NCBI GenBank assembly: GCA_038326165.1 | Contig: JBBQJT010000012.1 | Coordinates: 11,070-75,069 of the forward strand | Direction: 5' to 3' | DNA from: JAEUUM01 sp038326165 | Lineage (GTDB): Bacteria > Bacteroidota > Bacteroidia > Chitinophagales > Saprospiraceae | Length of the DNA stretch: 64,000 bases | Part shown: piece after piece, positions 24,301-31,186 of the stretch | How positions within the stretch are numbered: position 1 is the first letter of the stretch | How the letters are laid out: each line of letters opens with the position of its first letter | The notes under the pieces: model-generated | What the model was told of the DNA's origin: nothing | Databases searched by the model: none | Seen by the model: only the letters and a program-made list of their open reading frames with translations | Made by a program: the position numbers and the translations under genes

Positions 24301-27300
24301 ACCTACTGTGTAGTTAACACCATTGTCAGAACCACCTACTACTAAACCTTTGTTGTAAGATCCAATTGCTGGAATCTTAGGAACACACTGGAAGAATGCA
24401 GGAGATTTGATTTGGAAGCTATTCCAAATGTTGATGTCATAAGCTTGATCGTTGAATACTACATTGATGTCTTCACCATATTGGTTAGGGCAAGAGTTAG
24501 TAGTCATTACAGTTGATCTCACACCGAATGGAGAAATCAAAGCGATTTCCAATTGGTTTGTGAAACCGTGTGTGATATCAAGGCCTAAATCTAGATCTCT
24601 GATGATAGCTCCCTTAGGGAACCCTTCAACATCTAGAGGGAACTGGTATCTTTTAGCATAGATTTCTGAAATCTTAGCATCGATTACGTTAGTTACAATT
24701 GTAGTATCTAAGTTAGTTGGAGTATAAGGCTGACCGCACCATACTGTGATATCCGGAGGACACACGACAGTAGGACGGATCTTGTCTTCAACAAGAACAA
24801 CTGACCAACAAGTGTTGATGTTACCATCTAAGTCAATAACTCTCAATTCAACAGTTACATCTTGTCCACCTTTTGCATCGCAGCAGTAGAAAGGAACTGT
24901 AGGACCGAATGGAGTTGCATCATTACCTTGACACTTAGGATTGTCTAAACGACGTGCAAGGAACGTTACCGGACCACACTCATCATAAGAACCATCATCA
25001 AATGCTTCAGCAGCAACAACAGTTACAGAATCAGTCAAAGATACATTGTGCTTATCATCACAAACTGCAACTGGAGCTTCATCATCCTTGATCTGCTTAA
25101 CAACAGTGCAAAAAGAGATGTTACCACAATCATCAGTAGCTGTATAAGTAAACGTGTAAGTACCAGTAGGAAGTTCTAGTTCGAAGAAACCGTCAGCTCC
25201 TGGATCTGTAGCAGAGTAAAGGATACCTTTAGCATCAACTGTTGAAACTACAACATCAATGTTATTGAAAGTAGAACAGTTGTCAGATATAGGAATCCAA
25301 GGCAATTGAACCAAAGCCAAACAGCCGTTGTATTGGTTAGGCTTGGTGTAACCGATAACATTGATTTGTGCAGGCGTAGGACATACGAAGTCTGGACCGA
25401 ACTTATCCAACAACTTAATTATTTGTTGGTAAGTAGCGATCTGACCAGTACACCAGTCAAGTATTGTCCATGTACGAACAATTTTGTAAGAATTTTGACA
25501 AACTGGGATAACCAAGTCAACAAAAGTAGCTTGGATGTTACAACCAAGACCACCTGGACGACCAGTTACATCAGGAGTAGGGTATGCATCAGTACAATCC
25601 AATGCAGGCTCATCTAAATCATCATAGTTCGGAGGCAATACCAATGAACCAATAGTAGCTTTAGCAATATTGATGATTTGATTACACTGTGCCTTGTTAC
25701 CACTGCAATCTTCAGCTACCCAAGTACGACGGATAGACTTGATGAAAGGACCAGTACACTGATTATCAAACAATGTAACGTCAGTGAAGTTAACAGCAGC
25801 AGTACAACAAGCATCAACATTGAAACCTGGATCATAAAGAACACCTGACCACTGGAACTGTAGTTCAGAGAAGTTGATAGTTCCTGCAGCAACACCTGAA
25901 GCAGTAATAGAAATCTCTAAAGTCCATGTTCCGTTCAAGTTACCACCGTTGTTAAAATTCGCAAGGGCTTGAGCTGCACTAGCAACCAATTTAGAACCTT
26001 GGAATGTAGCAGCAGCACAACCAGCAGCAGGGATAGTTGGATTCAAACGAGCAAGTGGACCAGCAGGAGCTTGGTCATCAAAAGTTACATTTTCTGTAGT
26101 GTTTAAGTTACAACCAAATGGTGCAGGACCTGCATTGTCTTGAAGAGTAACTGATACACCGTTAGGAGCAGTCAATTTAGCCTCAACCAAACCAATCCAT
26201 TGGTGTGTAATACGAAGTGGAACGTTCAAGTCAAAACCAGGTATTGGAGCACCTGTGTTAGGAAGACCAGCAACGTTGAAAGTAACAGCAACAGTTCCTA
26301 CTGCACCAGTAGGTGTAGGTAGTGGAGTACCAGCAGCAGTCAGTTTACCAGTGAAAGCAGCACCAGGAATCAATTCAATTCCACATGGTACAGCTTGATC
26401 TACACAAGTCAACACTGGTGGCAACTTATCTTCAATAGAGATAGTACCCCAGCAAGAATTGCCAGTGTCAGGATCAATAACTTTTACAGTAAGTGTCTGT
26501 CCGATGTAAGCTTCGCCTACAAGCGGGCTACCAGGTATCAATTTACCGTTTTGGTAAACTTCAACGATGTAATCATCATAACAACCGTAAGGACCACCTT
26601 CAAGAACGTCATCAGCACCAATTAGTGCTTCGCAATTCTCATCAAGAGATACTTGTACATTGTCATTACAACTTAGTTGTGATATAGGGTTAGGATACTC
26701 AAGTATAGTAACTCCGAAGTTCAACGTAGCAGCAGTACCGCAAACGTCAACAGCACTGAATCCTAGGTTAGTAGTACCACGTGGGAACAACCAAGTTGAA
26801 CCACCTGGAGTCAACGGACCAGGACCAGCAGTTTGAATGATACCACCAGCACCACAAGCAGGATCACCTAGGCAAAGTGTTGTAGATAAAGTTTGGTAGT
26901 TAACTGCACCATCAAAAGTGAAGTTAGGGAAGTTCTGAGTGTACAAGAAAGCAGTCAATGAACCTGGAGTAATAGTCAAGTTAGCATCAGACTTAGGGAA
27001 TACACCTGAAGCTGCTCCAAGGAATGGAGTAGAAAATGCACTACCGTTAGTAGATACGATGTGAACCGCACGAGTTTGACCCGGGTTAAGTGTTAAAGAA
27101 CCAGCAGCACAAGCACCTGGCATAACTATCCGTTGCTGAGCAGCGTCACAAGCATCAGTTGATGTTCCAACAGAACCAGCAGCAATTGGAAGAGCACCCC
27201 ATGTAGCCGCGTTAGCAGGAGCACCTACGAAAGTAGTGTTACCTGCACCTTGACGTACATAAACCGCAACGTTAGTAACAGCACCTACAGGATAGTTACC

Positions 27301-27520
27301 ATCACGGATTGGATTCACTTCGAAACTTGTGATAACCATCTGCTTGGTAGATGTGTTCGTTAAGTTGAACATAACACCATTCTGACGGAAAGTAGTTTGG
27401 CACTGAGTAGCCAATCCACCAGAAGCACAAGCAAATCCGCTACAAGAAGTAGCACAGATTTGGAAGTTAAGCGCCTTATCGCAATCTCCTGGATCCAAAA
27501 CGATAGTTTGGTTAGCAGGA
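21364..27520 (-). repeat. Paralogous coding block shared with 5613-11690
   Basis: The 3' 6.1 kb of this gene and the 3' 6.1 kb of the gene at 5613-19643 encode colinear, homologous protein in the same orientation. Similarity is moderate over the first 0.8 kb and very high for the last 5.3 kb (21364-26690 against 5613-10915). DNA differences are mostly at third codon positions, so this is an old duplication under protein-level constraint rather than a fresh copy. Confidence 0.85.
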
Positions 27521-28335
27521 GGATTGTTAAACTGAGGAGTAGCTGCACCAGTAACACCAAACTGTTGAGACATTACATAACCGTAGTTATTCAATGTAGT
27601 TAGTGTAACAATGTTCAAACCAGCGGGGAACGTACCTGAGTAGTTACCAACTGAGTTAGGGTTACCAGCTGTAAGTGTAAGACCAACACCACCAACAGCA
27701 CTTACGCAAACCACACCACCCGTAGATGATGTAATAGCAGCAAATGTGCCAGGGGCAGCAGTACAAGCAGGAACAGGAATAGCAATTGACAAGTTCAAAA
27801 GCGGAGCGTCCACAAACGTTGAAGTTGTAGCAGGGATGTTCGGCTGAGCAGGTGTAGGTGTAGATCCACCAGCACCAGGGCCATTCGGGTTAGTTGGAGC
27901 CAATACTACTGGTCCAGCACCGCCGTTAAGCCATACTTGTGAGAAAATAGGAGTTCCTGTAGGAACAGGACAACCAGCTGCATTTGGAGCAGGGGCCAAA
28001 GAAGCTTGGTTAAGTAGTCCAGCATCGTTCCAACCGTCACCGAATGTATCGGTACCAGTGAACGTGTAAGCACCACCAGCAGCAGCAAGACCAATGTTAA
28101 GAGCTGCAGGAGCTCCATTGTTAGGCACGCTGATAGGTGTAGTGATACCAGCACCGTTTAACGAGTAACCTACTTCCGCCGGAAAGAAACCCGAAGAAAC
28201 TACGTTAAGTCGCGCACTAACGGTACGAGCAGGCACAGGAGTACCAGGAGCAAATTGTGCAAACGTTGATGTTCCGAAGAAACAACACGTTATCACAGCT
28301 ACCAATACACGCAGTGTAGAGTTCATTTTTTTCAT
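21364..28335 (-). CDS. Large T9SS-secreted modular surface protein (2323 aa), paralogue of the 4676-aa protein
   Basis: Predicted exported surface protein of unknown function. Signal peptide 1-27 (ends TSTFAQ), then an Ala/Pro/Gly-rich stretch to about 270 not found in the paralogue. From about 272 on it follows the same order as the 4676-aa protein: HYR-like domain with insertion (272-545), Cys-rich segment with GPYGCYDDYIVEVYQNGKL, P-domain, EDKIRP-CPPDITVWCG segment, second P-domain with a long insertion, regulatory-like fold, dockerin-like pair (D2002 in DVNKSKQISAAD), cohesin-like domain and type A sorting domain (about 2237-2323). The last 86 residues differ from the paralogue at only about 8 positions. 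Codon choice leans strongly to AAC, TTC, TAC and CGT, which suggests high expression. It starts 50 nt after the 150-aa gene, with no promoter between. Confidence 0.9.
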   Translation of the reverse strand: MKKMNSTLRVLVAVITCCFFGTSTFAQFAPGTPVPARTVSARLNVVSSGFFPAEVGYSLNGAGITTPISVPNNGAPAALNIGLAAAGGAYTFTGTDTFGDGWNDAGLLNQASLAPAPNAAGCPVPTGTPIFSQVWLNGGAGPVVLAPTNPNGPGAGGSTPTPAQPNIPATTSTFVDAPLLNLSIAIPVPACTAAPGTFAAITSSTGGVVCVSAVGGVGLTLTAGNPNSVGNYSGTFPAGLNIVTLTTLNNYGYVMSQQFGVTGAATPQFNNPPANQTIVLDPGDCDKALNFQICATSCSGFACASGGLATQCQTTFRQNGVMFNLTNTSTKQMVITSFEVNPIRDGNYPVGAVTNVAVYVRQGAGNTTFVGAPANAATWGALPIAAGSVGTSTDACDAAQQRIVMPGACAAGSLTLNPGQTRAVHIVSTNGSAFSTPFLGAASGVFPKSDANLTITPGSLTAFLYTQNFPNFTFDGAVNYQTLSTTLCLGDPACGAGGIIQTAGPGPLTPGGSTWLFPRGTTNLGFSAVDVCGTAATLNFGVTILEYPNPISQLSCNDNVQVSLDENCEALIGADDVLEGGPYGCYDDYIVEVYQNGKLIPGSPLVGEAYIGQTLTVKVIDPDTGNSCWGTISIEDKLPPVLTCVDQAVPCGIELIPGAAFTGKLTAAGTPLPTPTGAVGTVAVTFNVAGLPNTGAPIPGFDLNVPLRITHQWIGLVEAKLTAPNGVSVTLQDNAGPAPFGCNLNTTENVTFDDQAPAGPLARLNPTIPAAGCAAATFQGSKLVASAAQALANFNNGGNLNGTWTLEISITASGVAAGTINFSELQFQWSGVLYDPGFNVDACCTAAVNFTDVTLFDNQCTGPFIKSIRRTWVAEDCSGNKAQCNQIINIAKATIGSLVLPPNYDDLDEPALDCTDAYPTPDVTGRPGGLGCNIQATFVDLVIPVCQNSYKIVRTWTILDWCTGQIATYQQIIKLLDKFGPDFVCPTPAQINVIGYTKPNQYNGCLALVQLPWIPISDNCSTFNNIDVVVSTVDAKGILYSATDPGADGFFELELPTGTYTFTYTATDDCGNISFCTVVKQIKDDEAPVAVCDDKHNVSLTDSVTVVAAEAFDDGSYDECGPVTFLARRLDNPKCQGNDATPFGPTVPFYCCDAKGGQDVTVELRVIDLDGNINTCWSVVLVEDKIRPTVVCPPDITVWCGQPYTPTNLDTTIVTNVIDAKISEIYAKRYQFPLDVEGFPKGAIIRDLDLGLDITHGFTNQLEIALISPFGVRSTVMTTNSCPNQYGEDINVVFNDQAYDINIWNSFQIKSPAFFQCVPKIPAIGSYNKGLVVGGSDNGVNYTVGQMRTQADKLKVFNGFPLNNENFKLLFANVQFNEINANTNRLSSFEIFNLLNALGLTTGQRITLRYDSNTGGPINALEVGSYYIFRVVDAFTIELLPENGTDIVSVPVGSSHKFEFSTTWVLQVYDNAPLAGGKVNQVDLHITWGLPTALRPTAKDNTEACGIMFTWTDLDQPDPCYNNVIRRRWVATDMFTNSRACIQRVSFEDETPLVVQFPCDVTVTCGPNGTVSLAGFDINTYLADKANQPLHSGDCESVGIEPIIHELTVVPDACRKYIVKWKVIDWCEYDKNVTTQTPGGIALSFADLQEWFPTLPWHNQCNYFIPGFPFNILAFEDDGDGYFEHTQYIKLIDTSKPVITNKDTTICSYGPCQENVTLTANATDVCTPSTSLTYRYVVDAFNDGTNDITSPFNVNSPIFNATVPFGKHRITWTVTDGCGNFSTSSYIFFVKDCKKPTPICINGLSAPNMPVQKMVSIWASDWVSNSSVDNCCATADLVYRVEKTKTSNGVDVPTTTVVTFDCTELGSQPVRVWAGDCGYDENGNGTIEDSERNWDFCETFILITDNDGVCPNVPMAAVVGTTETETGKAVTGVNLTAGSYNLTSASNGQFSFLLPTQQAYTIVPVKDVNPLNGVNTLDVINITNHILGKKALGSPYQMIAADVNKSKQISAADLVQIRQLILNITTEFSNNTSWRFVDKAYKFTTNNPLSENFPEVIQINKLTTATSANFISVKVGDVTNNANGSNATGDNETRSANKLTLATADQDVAAGQEVKVNFTAKDFTNIAGYQFTIGFDVDALDFVGIEGVAADITGENFGLTHLENGKITTSWNGKSITTLSDNEVLFTVTFKANKSAKLSQAISVNSSLTPAMAFDANEEAMDVALVFNNNNGTVTSNNFALYQNEPNPFKEFTTIKFDLPEASKATLTIYDVTGKVVKAINGDFAKGSNLVRIERSEIPAAGTMYYQLDTDTNSAVKKMIIID

Positions 28336-28385
28336 GAGATTAGTGTGTTTTGATTAAAATTTTTGAATGCATAGATTGTTGTTGC

Positions 28386-28838
28386 TTAGAAAGTTACATT
28401 AAGGCGAGCGTTGGCAAGCGCAGCATCAACATTTGAACCTTGTGGAAGTCCATTGTCTGGATCTGCCGCGATAAGGTTGTTGATGAGCGTACCGACAGCT
28501 TCCAATGCAGCTTGATCAGCAGCAGCAACCGTAGCACCGTTGTTCAATAACTGAAGAGCAGTAGTGGCATAAGTACCTCTAACTGAATATTCAGCTTTTT
28601 GAACAGGCGTTGGGTTTGGAAAATTTGGCGCTTGGCTAAACATGTCAGCACGGTAAGCGGTCAAATTAGAAATAGCCGTAGCAGCATCTCGGTAGTTCGC
28701 TGGATTTGGATTTTTAGAAGAAGCATAAGCTTGAGCAGAAACGCTGTTCGTAGCAAGCAATGCAACTACTACCAATACAAAACCTAGAACATACTTCTGA
28801 AGGCGCAAAGCGGCAACTTCGAAATTCGTCTGTTTCAT
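28386..28838 (-). CDS. Small secreted protein paired with the 2323-aa protein (unknown family)
   Basis: Not recognised. 150 residues; ATG at 28838. N-terminal signal peptide with a longer n-region (about 1-36, core VLGFVLVVVALLATNSVSAQ), then AYASSKNPNPANYRD and an Ala-rich, mostly helical mature part of about 115 residues ending ALANARLNVTF. No cysteines in the mature part, no lipobox, no sorting domain. It ends 50 nt before the 2323-aa gene and is the positional counterpart of the 148-aa protein at 19678-20124. A promoter 550 nt upstream is the only consensus promoter before the pair. Likely export by Sec to the periplasm; any role in secretion, folding or assembly of the neighbouring giant protein is inference from the duplicated gene order. 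Confidence 0.8.
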   Translation of the reverse strand: MKQTNFEVAALRLQKYVLGFVLVVVALLATNSVSAQAYASSKNPNPANYRDAATAISNLTAYRADMFSQAPNFPNPTPVQKAEYSVRGTYATTALQLLNNGATVAAADQAALEAVGTLINNLIAADPDNGLPQGSNVDAALANARLNVTF

Positions 28839-29386
28839 AAGATTGATAATTTGGTTAAAAAAAAATAAGGTTAAAAAATCCGTTTAATTGAGTCCATACA
28901 AATTCCTGATCATCCCCTCGCGGAGACATTCGGTTTTTGAAAATGTATAGTCTTGAGTCAAGAAAAAATATCGTAAAATGACCAATTGAGGTCAAGACGA
29001 TAAAGATCCTTGTGAAAGCGTTACAGCCAGCTTGCGCCAGTGTAAATGGTTTATTTTGTAATTTCCCTAAATCAGAGCGGTGGGAATCGGTTGTGGGAGA
29101 ATGTCCAGTATGGACGTTTTCGGTTTATAGGGAATGCTCTGAATGTAAATTAGTCCTTTGGGAAGGACAAAGATGCAGACTTTTCTATTTTATGTCTATA
29201 CCTCGATACGGGTATATTTGAAATAAAATAATGTTCACAAGTATTGTTAATCAGTTTTCTGAGAAGGTAGTGTGTGGGTGGGAAACAATGGATGTAAGGT
29301 AGTAGATATGATATGTTCAATTCAGGGTATTATTATTCAACGGGCATCCAAGGTGTAAGTAAGTAACTTTCGTACTGTGTGTAATA
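28839..29386 (-). other. Long untranslated leader of the small-protein/giant cassette (copy 2)
   Basis: About 545 nt separate the predicted transcription start (near 29386) from the ATG at 28838, and no other TAnnTTTG box lies inside. Several self-complementary pieces occur: AATTT/TCAGAGC at 29060-29078 against GCTCTGA/AAATT at 29136-29151, GTCCTT-TGGG-AAGGAC near 29152-29167, and TGACC/GGTCA near 28978-28993. A plus-strand open frame at 29012-29221 has no protein-like features. Confidence 0.5.
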
Positions 29387-29391
29387 GAGGA

Positions 29392-29422
29392 CAAAGGTAA
29401 GTGCTTTTTTATTCTTTGCAAA
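29392..29422 (-). promoter_or_regulatory. Promoter of the small-protein/2323-aa cassette
   Basis: Minus strand TTTG (29422-29419), 19 nt, TACCTTTG (29399-29392). Both boxes and the spacing match the Bacteroidota consensus. It sits directly behind the terminator of the upstream lipoprotein gene. Confidence 0.75.
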
Positions 29423-29428
29423 TTTTTA

Positions 29429-29474
29429 TTAAAAAAAATTTTAACGTTCTCTTTACATTTATGCAAAGAGCGTT
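29429..29474 (-). terminator. Terminator of the lipoprotein gene at 29483
   Basis: Minus strand arms AACG-CTCTTT and AAAGAG-AA-CGTT (two-base bulge) at 29474-29443, followed by a run of eight T at 29438-29431 after an A/T step. Position just past the stop of the 211-aa gene supports it. Confidence 0.6.
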
Positions 29475-29482
29475 CCAATTTT

Positions 29483-30118
29483 CTACTTAGCTGATTTAAT
29501 TATTTTTGTATTTGAAATTTTCATACTGATTTTGCCTGAGTCGTCCTTGCTGTTGGCCGCATTCTTGAATGCTACAAGATTGAGCGCGGGACACAAAGGC
29601 TCCAATGCAGTAACCAGGGACTGCTTGCGTTGTTCCCATAAGTTTGCATCTTTAGTATGAAGATCCATTTCAAATCGAATATTGATACTGCTGTTGATTG
29701 TTTGAGCAAGATGATTGACTTCATCGTATTCCTTACCTTTTAGTTCCGCACCTGCAAACTTCAGATGCTTTGCTGTAAACTCTTGATTGAATTCATTTGG
29801 ATTAATCCTAAGGTAAGATATGAATTGTTCCCCCAATGATCCATTTTCAAGAGTGGTATTCATCAAAAATTTTCTGGAGTCAAGAAGCGCTACTTTTCTT
29901 TTGATGGGAATGGTGTCCAATGTTTTGCCATAGGACTTTCTCATTTGTGGATATTTGTTGAACACTTCGTTTGTATCCACTCCAGCATAGTAGTCATTGG
30001 ATGCTGAAGTTTCAGCTACTGTTGAATCTGTTGATTGCTTTTTGACTGCTTCTTTGGCAGGCTTTGAGCAAGAGGCTGTTATTATGAGCAAACTGGTAAC
30101 AAAGCTAAGCGTCTTCAT
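29483..30118 (-). CDS. Predicted lipoprotein of unknown function
   Basis: Not recognised. From the ATG at 30118 the protein has 211 residues and begins with a lipoprotein signal, MKTLSFVTSLLIITASC, with the acylated Cys at 17. An upstream in-frame start at 30166 would add 16 residues before the signal and is less likely. A low-complexity linker of Lys, Ser and Thr follows (18-40), then a folded part with an alpha/beta appearance, including RKFLMNTTLENGSLGEQFI and a pair of Cys-poor helices. No catalytic motif is visible. It probably sits in the inner or outer membrane facing the periplasm. It lies between the LpxL-type gene (137 nt upstream) and the secreted-protein cassette, and has its own terminator. 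Confidence 0.75.
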   Translation of the reverse strand: MKTLSFVTSLLIITASCSKPAKEAVKKQSTDSTVAETSASNDYYAGVDTNEVFNKYPQMRKSYGKTLDTIPIKRKVALLDSRKFLMNTTLENGSLGEQFISYLRINPNEFNQEFTAKHLKFAGAELKGKEYDEVNHLAQTINSSINIRFEMDLHTKDANLWEQRKQSLVTALEPLCPALNLVAFKNAANSKDDSGKISMKISNTKIIKSAK

Positions 30119-30255
30119 AGGATAGGAATTTTTGCTTAAAACGCAGTCTTTTACAATTGGTTTCAATTACCGATGGTAATTATCATGAAATGTGTGTGAA
30201 AATGCATCAGGAATGTAAAATCGCCGATGGCTTCAAAAATGACGAAAGATTGAAC

Positions 30256-31122
30256 CTAGCGGTGGTGTTTCCATCTTTTGTGGGACCACAACCATTCCTC
30301 AGGCTTTTCACGAATAACAGATTCGACTTTCTTGGCGAACCGACCAACCAACTCACCAAGCTCCAACGATTCATTCAATTCTGCCAATTGCGAACAGAAC
30401 ACTTGATAATACCCTCTTTTGATCCTGCGGATATCTACATAAAATACTGGCCATCTCAACACCTGATTGAATTGATCAACGCCCGATATGAAAGCAGTAT
30501 CCTGGCCCAAAAAATCCAGCCACACTGCATGCTTTGAACTTGATGGACTTTGATCAGACATATATATATAGCATCTGCCATCATCAACGAGGTTGTTCAT
30601 CGCCTCTCTTGCATCCTTTGTTTCCAAAAGAACGATACCAAATCTGCTTCTTCGTCTCTTGGTATATGCTTCAATATATTTATTGTGAATCCTTTTGTAA
30701 ACACCTACTGGCACATGTGCAGTAAACCTAGCCCATATCAACACTCCCCATTCCCAGTTGCCAAAATGCGCCGAGTAAGCAAAGATGGATTGATGATTGA
30801 CCATGTGTTCATCCATTATTTCATGATTCAAAAATTGGAATCTTTCCTTCAACTCAGCCTCTGTCATGCTAAATCCTCTCAAACTTTCAATAAAAATGTC
30901 AGCTAGATGCTTGAAGAATGCTTTGGTAATCCTATCGAGTTCCGCAGTACTTTTGTCCGGAAAGGATCGACTCAGATTGTCTTGAACTACCTTGCGACGA
31001 TATCCGAGCAAGTAAAACAAAACATGATACAGCAGGGTGGAAAGCATGTACACTGCCGACCAAGGAAGAATACCAACCAAGAAAACAAAAACTCTAAAAA
31101 AAAGATAAGTCAAGTATTTCAT
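30256..31122 (-). CDS. LpxL/HtrB-type lysophospholipid/lipid A acyltransferase
   Basis: Adds a secondary acyl chain to the lipid A precursor at the inner membrane (family role). 288 residues, normal for the family. N-terminal membrane segment at about 5-40 with two hydrophobic stretches; the HX4E catalytic motif is visible at H119 and E124 in AHFGNWEWG; further family features are YKRIHNKYIE and YMSDQSPSSSKHAVWLDFLG. The C-terminus ends in EEWLWSHKRWKHH, where the family has a WxxxHxRW-like motif. The gene is divergent from the GH92 gene; a TAATTTTG -7 box (31154-31147) sits 25 nt upstream but lacks a clear -33 TTG. Chain length and acyl position cannot be told. Confidence 0.9.
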   Translation of the reverse strand: MKYLTYLFFRVFVFLVGILPWSAVYMLSTLLYHVLFYLLGYRRKVVQDNLSRSFPDKSTAELDRITKAFFKHLADIFIESLRGFSMTEAELKERFQFLNHEIMDEHMVNHQSIFAYSAHFGNWEWGVLIWARFTAHVPVGVYKRIHNKYIEAYTKRRRSRFGIVLLETKDAREAMNNLVDDGRCYIYMSDQSPSSSKHAVWLDFLGQDTAFISGVDQFNQVLRWPVFYVDIRRIKRGYYQVFCSQLAELNESLELGELVGRFAKKVESVIREKPEEWLWSHKRWKHHR

Positions 31123-31186
31123 GAAAAATCAACTACTGTTAAGCGACAAAATTACTACTTTGGTCTTCTGATTCATATACATTGAC

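Noticed and set aside
29012..29221. 69-codon plus-strand open frame in the copy 2 leader
   Set aside because: Antisense to the predicted leader; no promoter and no recognisable protein features.
30165..30181. AATTACC-GAT-GGTAATT inverted repeat behind the LpxL-type gene as a terminator
   Set aside because: The arms are only 7 nt and no T-run follows on the minus strand.
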